Source: Flammeovirgaceae bacterium UBA2338
GTDB taxonomy: Bacteria > Bacteroidota > Bacteroidia > Cytophagales > Cyclobacteriaceae
Reading direction: 5' to 3'
Assembly: GCA_002344795.1 (NCBI GenBank)
Contig: DDUM01000047.1
Location: 39,722 to 103,721, forward strand
Length of the DNA stretch: 64,000 nt
Shown one piece after another: positions 6,960-16,590 of this stretch. Each line of letters starts with the position of its first letter. Within the stretch, counting starts at the first letter, position 1. The notes below the pieces were generated by a model. It did no database searches. It was not told the origin of the DNA and saw only the letters and a program-made list of their open reading frames with translations. Made by a program: the position numbers and the translations under genes.

Positions 6960-8004
6960 AGTTAGTAATATAGAGTTATGGTTGTGGTTGGGCATACTAC
7001 TCATCGTTTTGATGATTGTCGTGGGAGGTATCACCCGCTTAACAGGATCAGGATTGTCAATTGTAGAGTGGAATGTAATTTCGGGAACAATTCCACCAAT
7101 TACTGAGACCCAATGGCAGCAGGCTTTTGATCAGTACAAGCAATTTCCTCAATATAAAAAGCTGAACTATGGAATGGACATGGCGCAGTTTAAACAAATA
7201 TTCTTTTGGGAATATATTCACCGGCTGCTGGGGCGCTTCATTGGCCTCGTTTTTCTACTTCCATTTCTATATTTTTATTTTACCCGTAAACTTTCAAAAT
7301 CACTCACGAAAAAATTGTTGGTGATATTCGCTCTGGGTGCTTTACAGGGTTTTATGGGATGGTATATGGTGAAGAGCGGATTAAATGACAATCCCCATGT
7401 CAGTCATTTTCGACTTGCTATCCATCAAGGGTTGGCGTTGTTGCTCATTGTATCCATTTTTTGGACAATCTTAACAATGGGTGGAAGAAAACCATCCGGC
7501 AACAATCGTTCTTTGCTGCTAATTTTATCCTACTTATCTCTCGTTTTACTTTCTTTTCAAATTGTGCTTGGAGCGTTTGTAGCAGGCCTGAAAGCTGGGT
7601 TTTCATATATTAATTTTCCGTTCATGGGAGATTCTTTTTTCCCATCTGCAATTGTTATGAAGTCCGAACCCTATTTTTATAATGGAGTGATGTTACAATT
7701 TACTCACAGGTGGGTAGCATTCGTTGTGTTTTTCTCTTTTCTGTGGATTCTAAAAATAGCAAAACCTTATCCTGAAGTAAGAAAATATATAAGAATACTT
7801 ATCGTCATCGGAATTATGCAGATCGTGTTGGGAATCTCTACGCTTATGCTTCAGGTACCCTTAGCATTAGGGGTGATTCATCAGTTTATTGCAATTATAC
7901 TCCTTATGCTTTTGATTAAAATTATTTATGAAGTTAGATATCCAATAGATTTATCGAACAAGATAAAAGAAGTACCATCGGTCAACCAGGTATTCGGGAG
8001 TTGA
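6952..8004 (+). CDS. ctaA: Haem A synthase (CtaA/Cox15)
   Basis: 350 residues, about eight membrane helices. GGITRLTGSGLSIVEWN is the hallmark N-terminal loop, and the four haem-ligand histidines appear in EYIHRLLGR, AIHQGLALL, FTHRWVAF and VIHQFIAII. The enzyme converts haem O to haem A for aa3-type oxidases. The oxidase encoded in this window is of the cbb3 family, which uses haem b, so the client enzyme must lie elsewhere or this protein serves another need. It is translationally coupled to nadB. Confidence 0.93.
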   Translation: MSKVSNIELWLWLGILLIVLMIVVGGITRLTGSGLSIVEWNVISGTIPPITETQWQQAFDQYKQFPQYKKLNYGMDMAQFKQIFFWEYIHRLLGRFIGLVFLLPFLYFYFTRKLSKSLTKKLLVIFALGALQGFMGWYMVKSGLNDNPHVSHFRLAIHQGLALLLIVSIFWTILTMGGRKPSGNNRSLLLILSYLSLVLLSFQIVLGAFVAGLKAGFSYINFPFMGDSFFPSAIVMKSEPYFYNGVMLQFTHRWVAFVVFFSFLWILKIAKPYPEVRKYIRILIVIGIMQIVLGISTLMLQVPLALGVIHQFIAIILLMLLIKIIYEVRYPIDLSNKIKEVPSVNQVFGS

Positions 8005-8055
8005 AAACATTAACTAAAGATTCTTGATAACCTTTAAGATTCAATTAGTTTAAGC

Positions 8056-9309
8056 ATGAAATCAAGTAGAAATAATGTGATGATTCTTTCTCCGGCTGGC
8101 TCGTTTGAAGCCTTGACAGCTGCTATTCTGGCAGGTGCCGATGCGGTTTATTTTGGAGTAGAGCAATTGAATATGCGCGCTCGGTCTGCAAACTATTTTA
8201 CCATAGAAGATATGGAGTTGATTGCAAAACAGTGTAAGCAGTCTAATGTTAAATCATACCTTACACTGAATACAGTTTTATATGATTATGATATGCAGTT
8301 GATGAGAAAAATTATTTCATCTGCTAAAGAGTCTGGTATTGATGCTGTTATTGCTTCTGACCATGCCGCAATGACCTACGCAAAGTCTATTGGTATGCCA
8401 CTGCATATCTCTACACAATCAAGTGTGAGCAATATTGAAACGGTGGATTTCTACTCAAACTTTGCAGATGTGATTGTATTGGCCAGGGAATTGAGCCTTA
8501 AACAGGTGGCAGAGATCACACGCGAAATCACGCGAAGAGAGATTAAAGGACCCTCTGGAAATCTTGTAAAGATTGAAGTGTTTGCACACGGAGCATTGTG
8601 CATGGCCATCTCAGGAAAATGCCACTTAAGCCTACATTCCCATTTTGCGTCAGCTAATAGAGGAGCTTGTTTACAAAATTGCAGAAGACCCTATGTGGTA
8701 ATAGATAAAGAGGAAGGGATTGAATTTGAAATCGACAATGAATACATTATGAGTGCGAAAGACTTGTGCACGATTGACATCTTGGATCAGATGCTCGATT
8801 CAGGCATATCTGTTTTAAAGATTGAAGGAAGAGGAAGATCGGCTGATTATGTAAGCATTGTGACAAAGTGTTATAAAGAAGCAGTGGCTGCTATTAAAGC
8901 AAAACAATATACTCCTGAAAAGATTGATCAATGGAAAAAAGAATTGTCAAAAGTGTATAACCGTGGTTTTTGGGAGGGTTATTACCTTGGCAGGCATTTG
9001 GGTGAATGGGCAGATCAACCAGGCTCAGTTGCGACTGAGAAAAAAATATATGTAGGAAAAGGTAATCGATATTATCCGAAAATTGGAGTAGGCGAATTTG
9101 TTTTGGAGACTGGCACTATCGGCACAGGAGACATACTAATGGTGATAGGCCGGACGGAAGGAGTTAGAAAAGAAAGGTTAAATGAACTAAGGGTGAATGG
9201 CATTGAGGCAATAACCGCTAAAAAAGGAGATGTCATTTCTTTACCCTGGCCAACAAAGATTTCAAAGGACGATAAATTGTATAAAATCCTTGAGGATAAA
9301 CATGGCTAG
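8056..9309 (+). CDS. Peptidase-U32-family Fe-S protein (TrhP/UbiU-like)
   Basis: 417 residues. ILSPAGSFEALTAAILAGAD, YFGVEQLNMRA and HGALCMAISGKC are U32 motifs. Four Cys in the pattern C-x6-C-x15-C-x3-C (residues ~184-211) match the 4Fe-4S ligands known in UbiU/UbiV and TrhP. Characterised members hydroxylate tRNA, rRNA or ubiquinone precursors without oxygen; the peptidase label is historical. Length and motifs are closest to TrhP (tRNA wobble-uridine hydroxylation). The ferredoxin gene overlaps its end by 8 bp and could supply electrons. The substrate is inferred. Confidence 0.85.
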   Translation: MKSSRNNVMILSPAGSFEALTAAILAGADAVYFGVEQLNMRARSANYFTIEDMELIAKQCKQSNVKSYLTLNTVLYDYDMQLMRKIISSAKESGIDAVIASDHAAMTYAKSIGMPLHISTQSSVSNIETVDFYSNFADVIVLARELSLKQVAEITREITRREIKGPSGNLVKIEVFAHGALCMAISGKCHLSLHSHFASANRGACLQNCRRPYVVIDKEEGIEFEIDNEYIMSAKDLCTIDILDQMLDSGISVLKIEGRGRSADYVSIVTKCYKEAVAAIKAKQYTPEKIDQWKKELSKVYNRGFWEGYYLGRHLGEWADQPGSVATEKKIYVGKGNRYYPKIGVGEFVLETGTIGTGDILMVIGRTEGVRKERLNELRVNGIEAITAKKGDVISLPWPTKISKDDKLYKILEDKHG

Positions 9310-9523
9310 AATTATTTATTACCGAAAGAAATGTATTGGCTGTGGTATCTGCTATGAACGCCAACCCGACTACTGGCGAATGTCCAGAAAAGATGGGAAG
9401 GCGAATTTGATAGGGTCGACTGTAAATAAAGGTATTCATTCGAAGCTAAACGCTGTAGTCATACAGGGGTCGCTGCTAGTAGCCAAATCTTGCCCTGCTG
9501 GAGCCATAAAGGTTATTTTGTAA
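9302..9523 (+). CDS. 4Fe-4S ferredoxin
   Basis: 73 residues from ATG 9302. CIGCGICYERQPDYW supplies three Cys of a cluster and SCPAGAIKV the fourth, so one [4Fe-4S] cluster of the ferredoxin-I type is likely. The start overlaps the end of the U32 gene by 8 bp, so translation is coupled and the ferredoxin is a probable electron donor to that enzyme. A longer in-frame start at 9230 would lie entirely inside the U32 gene and adds no conserved sequence. Confidence 0.85.
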   Translation: MARIIYYRKKCIGCGICYERQPDYWRMSRKDGKANLIGSTVNKGIHSKLNAVVIQGSLLVAKSCPAGAIKVIL

Positions 9524-9675
9524 TTTAATCTGTCCTTGGTTTTTGGTGTTGAAAACCTGTTTTTTTATTTGGAAACACTAACCATTCACAATTATAACAG
9601 TCCTTTTTGATTTTGAGGATCATTCCTGATAAAAATCATACTGTGAGTTGTTGGCTATAATTACTTTAGCCATCG

Positions 9676-11136
9676 ATGGAAAATAATCGCTTTATCACCT
9701 GGCCTATGTTGGCGGGTATTACTATGATGCTACTGTTATTGGTGGCTGAATTTTTAACGCACGTGTTGGGTAACGTTGCTTATGTGGCTATCTGTGTTAT
9801 TACATTGTGGTTTACTCAAGGTAGAAAGCAAATTATTTTGATTACGGTTATTGCCACAGTATTACTTATAGTAGGTTATATCCTGGCCATTCCTATTTCT
9901 GAACCTGCAGACCAGGTCACATTTTTTGTCAACCGGGTTTCGGCAGTTGTAGTAATCTGGTTTGCTTGCTTCTTCACCATCCGATACCAGAAAGCACTGG
10001 CAGATGAAAGTAGACAGCGACTGGAGATAGAGGAGAGGAAAATTGGTGAAGCAAGATTACGAAGTAGTCAGGAGATGCATCAGGCTATTGCTAGAAATTT
10101 CCCGGAAGGATGGATCGGAATTTTAGATGAGGACTTAAAATATATTTTTGCGAATGGTAGGGGATTGAAACAGGCTGGAATAAAACAAGCGGATCTAATA
10201 GGGCAAAGATTTGGTAAAATACTGGGTGTTGATGTTGAGATATTTTTGGAAAGAGCTAAGCAGTGTAATCATATTGCATTTGATGTTGAGTACAATAAGC
10301 GGAATTATGAAGTGAATATTGGTCCATTTTTAAGTAATCTCAAAATAAAACGTTTGTTGGTTGTTGTTCATGATATTACCACAAAAAAGGAAACTGAAAT
10401 CAGGCTCACTAAGGCATTGGCGAGAGAACGTGAGCTTAATGAATTAAAATCAAGATTTGTGACCATGGCCTCTCATGAATTTAGAACGCCCTTGACCACC
10501 ATTCAGTCTTCAGCGACTTTGCTGGGTAAGTACTCTGGAGATGCCTATGAAAAAGAGAAAGGCACGCATGTGATGAAGATAAAGAACTCGGTAAAGTTGC
10601 TTACGGAAATTCTAAGTGATTTTCTCTCTTTTGAAAAACTTGAGAAGGAAAGCCTGGCTTCCAGTAATGAAATCATCCATTTAAGGAATTTTCTGGATAA
10701 GGTAATGGTTGAAGCAGAAGTAATCAAACGTGACAATCAACGGTTAGAAATAAAATATGATGGTAAGGATGACATCACTACAGACCGAAAGTTTCTTAAA
10801 AGTATTATTTATAATCTTTTGTCAAATGCCTTTAAGTATAGTGGCGAAGATGACACGGTTATAGTACAGGTTGAAATTGTAAACGGGTTACTTACAATTA
10901 GTGTAATAGATCATGGATTGGGCATACCGCAAGAGGAGCATCAATACGTATTTGATCGGTTTTTCCGCGCTAATAATGTTGTAAATATTCATGGCACAGG
11001 TCTTGGGTTAACCATAGTAAAAAAGTATGTTGATCTTTTGGGAGGGACACTTTCTTTTACAAGTACTATGGGAGAAAAAACAATTTTCACCGTTCAACTT
11101 CCAATTGGCCATACGCCTGTTTTAAAAGATCATTAA
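9676..11136 (+). CDS. PAS-domain membrane sensor histidine kinase (orphan)
   Basis: 486 residues. Four membrane helices in residues 10-110, a coiled segment, a PAS domain (~135-240), HisKA with the phospho-acceptor in MASHEFRTPLTTIQS (~residue 267), and a HATPase domain with N-box NLLSNAFKYS, G1 DHGLGIP, F-box DRFFRANN and G2 GTGLGLTI. It is complete and should autophosphorylate. No response regulator is adjacent. Flanking genes for haem and NO-type functions suggest a respiratory or redox signal; the ligand is unknown. Confidence 0.92.
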   Translation: MENNRFITWPMLAGITMMLLLLVAEFLTHVLGNVAYVAICVITLWFTQGRKQIILITVIATVLLIVGYILAIPISEPADQVTFFVNRVSAVVVIWFACFFTIRYQKALADESRQRLEIEERKIGEARLRSSQEMHQAIARNFPEGWIGILDEDLKYIFANGRGLKQAGIKQADLIGQRFGKILGVDVEIFLERAKQCNHIAFDVEYNKRNYEVNIGPFLSNLKIKRLLVVVHDITTKKETEIRLTKALARERELNELKSRFVTMASHEFRTPLTTIQSSATLLGKYSGDAYEKEKGTHVMKIKNSVKLLTEILSDFLSFEKLEKESLASSNEIIHLRNFLDKVMVEAEVIKRDNQRLEIKYDGKDDITTDRKFLKSIIYNLLSNAFKYSGEDDTVIVQVEIVNGLLTISVIDHGLGIPQEEHQYVFDRFFRANNVVNIHGTGLGLTIVKKYVDLLGGTLSFTSTMGEKTIFTVQLPIGHTPVLKDH

Positions 11137-11328
11137 ATCTTAAAGGATTGAATTGTATATTGTGATGTGGAGTCATAACAATAACTCATCGCCAGAATAG
11201 GTGAGGGTAGATCTGGATGAAAATTGTATTACAACATTTTTTCTTATTCTTACTTTTTACCTATGCCATTTATGTTCATCCTGGTGCTGTGGCTCTTATG
11301 TTGAGTAACATTGGATACTCTATTTGCA

Positions 11329-12531
11329 ATGCAAAAGCTGGTTAAACTCCCTTTGGTATTTCTCTTTATAGCCTCATTGATTGGCCTTGTCCTGCGGTGG
11401 CATTATTTTCAACCCATTGTAGCATTTAAGTATCCTTTTTGGTTACATGCGCACTCGCACCTTATGTTCTTGGGTTGGGTATTCAATGCTTTATCTATTG
11501 GTTATGTAATTTGTTTTTTACCTGAATCAGCACAAAGGAGATATAAAGGAATATTTTATACCCTTAATCTTTTGGTTTTGGGTATGTTGATTTCTTTCCC
11601 ACTGCAAGGATACGGTGTTTATTCCATCGCCATATCCACCCTGCATACTGCCGTTGTTGTTATTTATTGCCTTAAATTTTTTAAGGATACTATATCGACT
11701 AAATCAAATATCTCCATTTGGTTTGCCAGGGTGTCTTTGAGTTTTTTTCTCATTTCAGCAATTGGCCCCTTTGTCGTTGGTGTTCTGGCCGCAAAAGGTC
11801 TGGGGCAATCAGACGGATATCATCTTGCGGTATATTATTACCTTCACTTTCAATATAATGGTGTTTTCACATTTGGTGTTTTTGCTTTATTTTTTCATTT
11901 ACTTACAGTAAGAGGAATTGATTTTCATTTAGAACACGCAACCAGGTTTGGCTGGCTATTGTTTTTTTCTTGTTTTCCAGCTTACGCCCTCTCATCCTTA
12001 TGGACCAGCCCACCACTGATCGCAAATTGGATCGGCCTGCTTGCTGCTGGTACTCAAGTAATAGCGTTCTATTATTTCTTGAAGTCCATTAACAGAAGTT
12101 GGCCTGCAATAGGGGAAATGTTCACCAAACCATCGCGCTTGTTGTTGATTGTATCGCTCGTAGCATTTGGCGCCAAACTACTCCTGCAACTCCTTTCGGT
12201 TCATCCATCCATTGCAGTGTTGGCTTATGAAATTCGTTTTTATGTGATTGCTTACTTACACCTCGTTTTAATAGGAATGATCTCCTTGTTTTTGATCGTA
12301 TGGTACAAGGAGTGGAATTTGCTTCCGTTGAAACGACTATACATTTATCTTCTGCTAATTGGTTTTATCAGCTCAGAACTTGTTATGATCAGTATAGGTT
12401 GGTGGCCTGGTTTTTTTAATATTCCAAAGTGGATGGTGATTACCTCTGTGATTATGGCAATTGGAATTACGGGGATAATCTATGACTTTCTATTTACCCC
12501 TAATACTAAAGTATTATCAAATGAAATCTGA
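11329..12531 (+). CDS. NnrS-like / haem-copper-related polytopic membrane protein
   Basis: About 400 residues with about twelve membrane helices. PFWLHAHSHLMFLGWVFNA near the N-terminus and YYYLHFQYNGVFTFGVFAL mid-protein are His-containing helices resembling those of NnrS and haem-copper oxidase subunit I relatives. NnrS is a haem- and copper-containing membrane protein that protects against nitric oxide. ATG 11329 is preferred; a TTG at 11311 adds six residues. The assignment is by motif resemblance only and could be a different Bacteroidota-specific family. Confidence 0.55.
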   Translation: MQKLVKLPLVFLFIASLIGLVLRWHYFQPIVAFKYPFWLHAHSHLMFLGWVFNALSIGYVICFLPESAQRRYKGIFYTLNLLVLGMLISFPLQGYGVYSIAISTLHTAVVVIYCLKFFKDTISTKSNISIWFARVSLSFFLISAIGPFVVGVLAAKGLGQSDGYHLAVYYYLHFQYNGVFTFGVFALFFHLLTVRGIDFHLEHATRFGWLLFFSCFPAYALSSLWTSPPLIANWIGLLAAGTQVIAFYYFLKSINRSWPAIGEMFTKPSRLLLIVSLVAFGAKLLLQLLSVHPSIAVLAYEIRFYVIAYLHLVLIGMISLFLIVWYKEWNLLPLKRLYIYLLLIGFISSELVMISIGWWPGFFNIPKWMVITSVIMAIGITGIIYDFLFTPNTKVLSNEI

Positions 12532-12549
12532 TAATACTGCTATTGACGA

Positions 12550-12975
12550 TTATTGGATTTTTTCGAATCTTCCTGTTTGTTCTTTTATTTTTATTCGGAA
12601 AGAACTTGGTACGTCTTGTCGAATATAGGGAACGACTGTTTCGCCTGTTGAAATGGGCCCAATCCGATCATTAAGAATTTGCATAGCCTCATCTCTAGCT
12701 GCATCATTTTCTATCTTTTCGTATTCACCCCATAAGATGACGCATCGCCAGCTATTCATATTTTCGATTTGATCTACCTCAAAGCATACCTTTGGGTTTT
12801 TATTCATCATATCAATCTTCATCCCATTTTTAGAATGACAGTAAATGTAACCGTCCTTGTATGCATAGGTGATAGGAACCACGTATAGTTTTTCGTCAGC
12901 GTAACATGCCAGCCGTCCAATTATTTGACTTTGGAGCACATTGACGATTTGATTATTGTTCATTTTTCCTAACAT
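12550..12975 (-). CDS. Pyridoxamine 5'-phosphate oxidase-family flavin-binding protein
   Basis: 141 residues, split-barrel fold. IIGRLACYADEKLYVVPITYAY, IYCHSKNGMKIDMM, VCFEVDQIENMNSWRCVI and WGEYEKI fit the small PPOX-like group that binds FMN or haem. True pyridoxamine oxidases are longer (~210 residues), so this is not PdxH. Members are often induced by oxidative or nitrosative stress. The start could be the ATG at 12975 or four codons later. Confidence 0.8.
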   Translation of the reverse strand: MLGKMNNNQIVNVLQSQIIGRLACYADEKLYVVPITYAYKDGYIYCHSKNGMKIDMMNKNPKVCFEVDQIENMNSWRCVILWGEYEKIENDAARDEAMQILNDRIGPISTGETVVPYIRQDVPSSFRIKIKEQTGRFEKIQ

Positions 12976-13130
12976 ACTATATTACTTTAGGTGTATTCCT
13001 TTGCTTAGTAAATGTGATTTACCTTGTAAAGTTAAACCAATAGTTGTCATTATTTTATGACATTGATCATTTCCTGTTACAGCCTATTCTGAAGGGGAGT
13101 AGTGGGTTTTTTAAAGGGTTTGTTATTAAA

Positions 13131-15119
13131 TCAGAATCTAAACTCTACTGTGGAATAATAATTCCTTCCTGGTCTGGGAATACCGCCCCAATCGAGGTGC
13201 TCTCTGTAGTATTTGTCAGTGAGATTTTCAATGCCCAAACTAAAACTCCATTTCCCCAAACGATTATTGGTATGATAGCCAACTCTTAAGTTGAATATAG
13301 AGTAGCCAGGCGTATTCTGTTCTCCAAAATTTTCGCTTACCTGTGTTTGAGCCAGGGCTCCTTCCCATTCCAACTGTCCATTGAATTTATTTTTTTCGAA
13401 ACGAAGAGAATTTACATTCTTAAAAGCAGGAATGAAGGGAAGCGGATCACCCGAAAACGTTTCTGCCCGCGTACCCTTGAAGCTGCTGATGAGCTGAATA
13501 TTTTTTATTGGTGAAACCAGGGCAGATAATTCAGCACCCCAGAATCTGGCATCGGATATATTCTCATACACCTTCACACCCTGGGCGCCAGGTGTCATGG
13601 CATCGAGCTGGGTGTCTACATAGGCAAGTATGTAATCCGGGTTTTGCTGGTAAAACACGGTGCTGTTTAATTCCAACCAGTTATTGAAAAACTCAATTCC
13701 AAAGTCTGAAGTAAGACTTTTTTCTACTTTTAGATGGGGATTGCCCAGGTAGTCATGATTGTCCTGTCTGTTGAATAAATAGAAACCAAACAATTCTGCA
13801 TTAGCAGGGAGCCTTTCTCCATAACCTCCATGGAGTGTGAGTATGAAATTGTTAAAAAATGATTTGCTTATACTTGCATTAAATGATTTGGTTAAATTTT
13901 GGGAAGATGAATTGAATGAAGAATAGAATACTTCCAGTTGATCTTTTCCGAACCCTTCTTCAATAGTGGTGCTGGAAACATCCAATCTTGCGTTTAGATT
14001 TACTTTTACAAGGCTTGATACTTTGATGTCATCACCCATGTAAAAACCAGCAACAGTTCGATACGAAGATGGCCATGTTTGCATGTACATAGAGGAACCA
14101 TCACTGGCATACATCACCATTTCGGCCAGAACACGGTTGTGGTACAAGTCCGACCGAAGTTTGATTTTATGATTATTTAATTTTTTGATTTTGGCTTCTG
14201 CATAAGCGCCATAAGTACTGCTCCATCCTGGCATATCCATGTGCATCAACACTTCGCGTTGGGAATCATCCATTTGATGGTACACCTCATTGGCATACAC
14301 TTTTGCCTCCAGGTTATTTAACCATCCCGAATCGGTATGACGGATATAAGACAAAGCATACATGGAGGCCCTTGCTTTACCTACATCCATTGATAGTGCG
14401 GGAAAACCGATGTTTTTCCCCTCGTCAATCAAAAAATTTGCTTTTAGTGTATCCTTTTTGATGCCCCACTTTCCGGCTAAAGAAAAGTTGGTCTTTTCAA
14501 ATTGAGAGAATTTAACTGTCTGCCCTTGCCCATCTTTATAATTCTGGCTTTTTCTGTAGATAACGCTGGCACGGTAGGCGCTATTTTGATGTGAGAAATT
14601 AGCATCGGTGAAATAGTTGACTCCTTTGGAAACGGATTGGTAGCCAACGCCTGCTCTACCTGTAATGCTTTGCTTATTTATCATTGGTTCTGCCAATCTT
14701 AAATTTAAGCTGCCTCCAATGGTACTCCCCATAGAAGACCCATTGGTACCGAGTGATGCATCAATGCTTTTAAGGTTTTGAGGCTCCACGTAAATAGTGA
14801 CCGGATCCATTTTATCTGTACAGGCGCTGAACATTCGCATGCCATCAATAGTGACGTTGATTTGTCCTCCAGACATACCTCGAATTACAGGCTCTTGTCC
14901 GTAAGCACTTCTTCGGATCAGGTAGACTCCATTCATACGCGACAAGATGTCTTCTGTATTGGCTGATTGATTGGCACGATAGAAATTTTGAAGAGTATCT
15001 TCTTCCGTCTGCACGGATTGAATCACTACTTCCGACAGGATACGTGTTTGCAATGAGTCCTGTGCTTGTACAAAGCTTGAAGTAATAATTAATAGGAATA
15101 AATAGTATAATATTCTCAT
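13131..15119 (-). CDS. TonB-dependent copper receptor (OprC/NosA-like)
   Basis: 662 residues: signal peptide ending FVQAQ, plug domain (ILSRMNGVYLIRR, EPVIRGMSGGQINVTIDGMR), and a 22-strand-type barrel closing with the aromatic end STVEFRF. The plug contains FSACTDKMDPVT, the CxxxM copper-binding motif shown in Pseudomonas OprC. It would import copper across the outer membrane. Two downstream-of-promoter neighbours on the same strand encode a Met/His-rich lipoprotein and a Cys-rich membrane protein, so the three form a likely copper operon read from 16461 to 13131. Confidence 0.82.
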   Translation of the reverse strand: MRILYYLFLLIITSSFVQAQDSLQTRILSEVVIQSVQTEEDTLQNFYRANQSANTEDILSRMNGVYLIRRSAYGQEPVIRGMSGGQINVTIDGMRMFSACTDKMDPVTIYVEPQNLKSIDASLGTNGSSMGSTIGGSLNLRLAEPMINKQSITGRAGVGYQSVSKGVNYFTDANFSHQNSAYRASVIYRKSQNYKDGQGQTVKFSQFEKTNFSLAGKWGIKKDTLKANFLIDEGKNIGFPALSMDVGKARASMYALSYIRHTDSGWLNNLEAKVYANEVYHQMDDSQREVLMHMDMPGWSSTYGAYAEAKIKKLNNHKIKLRSDLYHNRVLAEMVMYASDGSSMYMQTWPSSYRTVAGFYMGDDIKVSSLVKVNLNARLDVSSTTIEEGFGKDQLEVFYSSFNSSSQNLTKSFNASISKSFFNNFILTLHGGYGERLPANAELFGFYLFNRQDNHDYLGNPHLKVEKSLTSDFGIEFFNNWLELNSTVFYQQNPDYILAYVDTQLDAMTPGAQGVKVYENISDARFWGAELSALVSPIKNIQLISSFKGTRAETFSGDPLPFIPAFKNVNSLRFEKNKFNGQLEWEGALAQTQVSENFGEQNTPGYSIFNLRVGYHTNNRLGKWSFSLGIENLTDKYYREHLDWGGIPRPGRNYYSTVEFRF

Positions 15120-15180
15120 AATTCAAATGGTTGACCGGGACCAGCCTTTTGAGCCAATCCCGGAAACCCAACCCTTATCT

Positions 15181-15993
15181 TTATATGTCTAGATCGAAAT
15201 ACAATTCTTTAACCATCTCACCTTTTGACAGGTTGAGGTGTATGCGCCAATCACCCGTCATGGTGAAGTTTACTTTACCAACATAGTGGCCATTGCTTTT
15301 ATGAATTGGCGATATGTTGTTAGGTGAACCATGTCCCATAGAAGGCATTTCCGGTTCCATGGTAATAGTAAAATCCGTTACCGGAGGGAAGGAATCCATG
15401 CTTTGTTTGGTATGGATCATCACTTCGAAATCGTTCACACCTACTTTTGGTTTTTTATTGAAATGATAGGACACAAAATACTTCATACCATCTTCTGTAG
15501 TGAACGAGTGCATTCTTGTTTTTTCTGGAGTAACCACATTTAGATCCAACTCAACAAAGTCTTCAGTATTCTTTGCCTTATTTTGAATCCTCACTTTTAG
15601 CTTCCAGCTTCCAATATCAGTTCCGGAAGGCATGATAAAATTTATAGCTCCTGGGTAAAGAGTGTTGACAGCCTGTTCTGAAGCAGGGTTGTCAACCGGG
15701 GCACTGTGTTTCATGCCAGAAACCATACTCATCATGGGCATGAATTGCACTATGGATTCATTTATGGATTCGTCTGTTGTGGTATTGGTCAATTTGGCGT
15801 ACAAGATGTTGTAGCCCACAAACAGCTCTTCTTCTTCTGCCCATATTTCCACTTTTGTGTTAGCGGTGGTGGCTACACCTTCTGCAATTTTAGTTAAACC
15901 TTCTGTGGGGTTAATCTGAGCTTCATCGTCACTACAGGATAAAGACAATAGTGTGCTCAATATGATTCCTGATGAAATCAATCTTAATTTCAT
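15181..15993 (-). CDS. Met/His-rich lipoprotein, putative copper-binding (YtkA-like)
   Basis: 270 residues. Lipoprotein signal with lipobox LSLSC at about residue 20. Two beta-rich segments (~40-150 and 170-270) resemble YtkA-like or other cuproprotein-assembly domains. Candidate copper ligands are dense: MPMMSMVSGMKH and MEPEMPSMGHGS. It lies between the OprC-like receptor and the Cys-rich protein, 61 bp from the former. A periplasmic or surface copper relay is inferred. Confidence 0.65.
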   Translation of the reverse strand: MKLRLISSGIILSTLLSLSCSDDEAQINPTEGLTKIAEGVATTANTKVEIWAEEEELFVGYNILYAKLTNTTTDESINESIVQFMPMMSMVSGMKHSAPVDNPASEQAVNTLYPGAINFIMPSGTDIGSWKLKVRIQNKAKNTEDFVELDLNVVTPEKTRMHSFTTEDGMKYFVSYHFNKKPKVGVNDFEVMIHTKQSMDSFPPVTDFTITMEPEMPSMGHGSPNNISPIHKSNGHYVGKVNFTMTGDWRIHLNLSKGEMVKELYFDLDI

Positions 15994-16077
15994 AATGTAT
16001 TATTATTAAATGAATAATGCTTATTGTTGAATTATCACATAAAAGGATGGTGCTCAATATTGAGCGCCCATGTGACT

Positions 16078-16461
16078 TTAAGCAGGCGGATGATCAATTT
16101 TATTCACGGGGTTATCAGGCCAATGAATAATATATTCAGAGTAGGTGATGGCATCTGTGCCAAATCGTGATGGTATATGATTTGTAAACTGTACAAATCC
16201 GATAGGATATTCGGTAAAGTTAATTTTCTGTATTGGAGGCGTATCTGGTGTTTGTTCCGCTGGTGCTGCAGATACCCGTTTCAGTTTTTGCATCAGGATG
16301 CACTTCCCATTGCACGCCATTTCGGGCTTATCTTTATTGATACAGAGTACCTTAGCAAAGAAATCTTGATTAGTATAGTATTCTACTAATGGATGGATAG
16401 GTCTCAGCAACGCAATTCCATATAAAAGAATAAATGCCCAGCCAAAAATTATCTTCTTCAC
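16078..16461 (-). CDS. Small membrane protein with a Cys-rich metal-site motif
   Basis: 127 residues. One N-terminal membrane helix (IIFGWAFILLYGIALL) is followed by a periplasmic loop with CINKDKPEMACNGKCILMQKL, that is Cys-x8-Cys-x3-Cys-x2-Met. The tail is Pro-rich and disordered. The family is not one I can name. It heads the copper operon, so it may hold or detect Cu(I). Confidence 0.6.
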   Translation of the reverse strand: MKKIIFGWAFILLYGIALLRPIHPLVEYYTNQDFFAKVLCINKDKPEMACNGKCILMQKLKRVSAAPAEQTPDTPPIQKINFTEYPIGFVQFTNHIPSRFGTDAITYSEYIIHWPDNPVNKIDHPPA

Positions 16462-16590
16462 GCCACAAATTTAAAAACAACGTTCAAAGTAAAAGATGAT
16501 TTAAATCATATGTGATTATTTTTTGTCGGAATTTTTTGCTTACTATAAATAAATTGAAGTGAAAAAAATTTGAATTACTTACGGGCTGAA

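Noticed and set aside
8056..9309. Collagenase-type protease for the U32 gene
   Set aside because: Characterised U32 proteins with this Cys pattern are Fe-S hydroxylation enzymes; no protease motif is visible.
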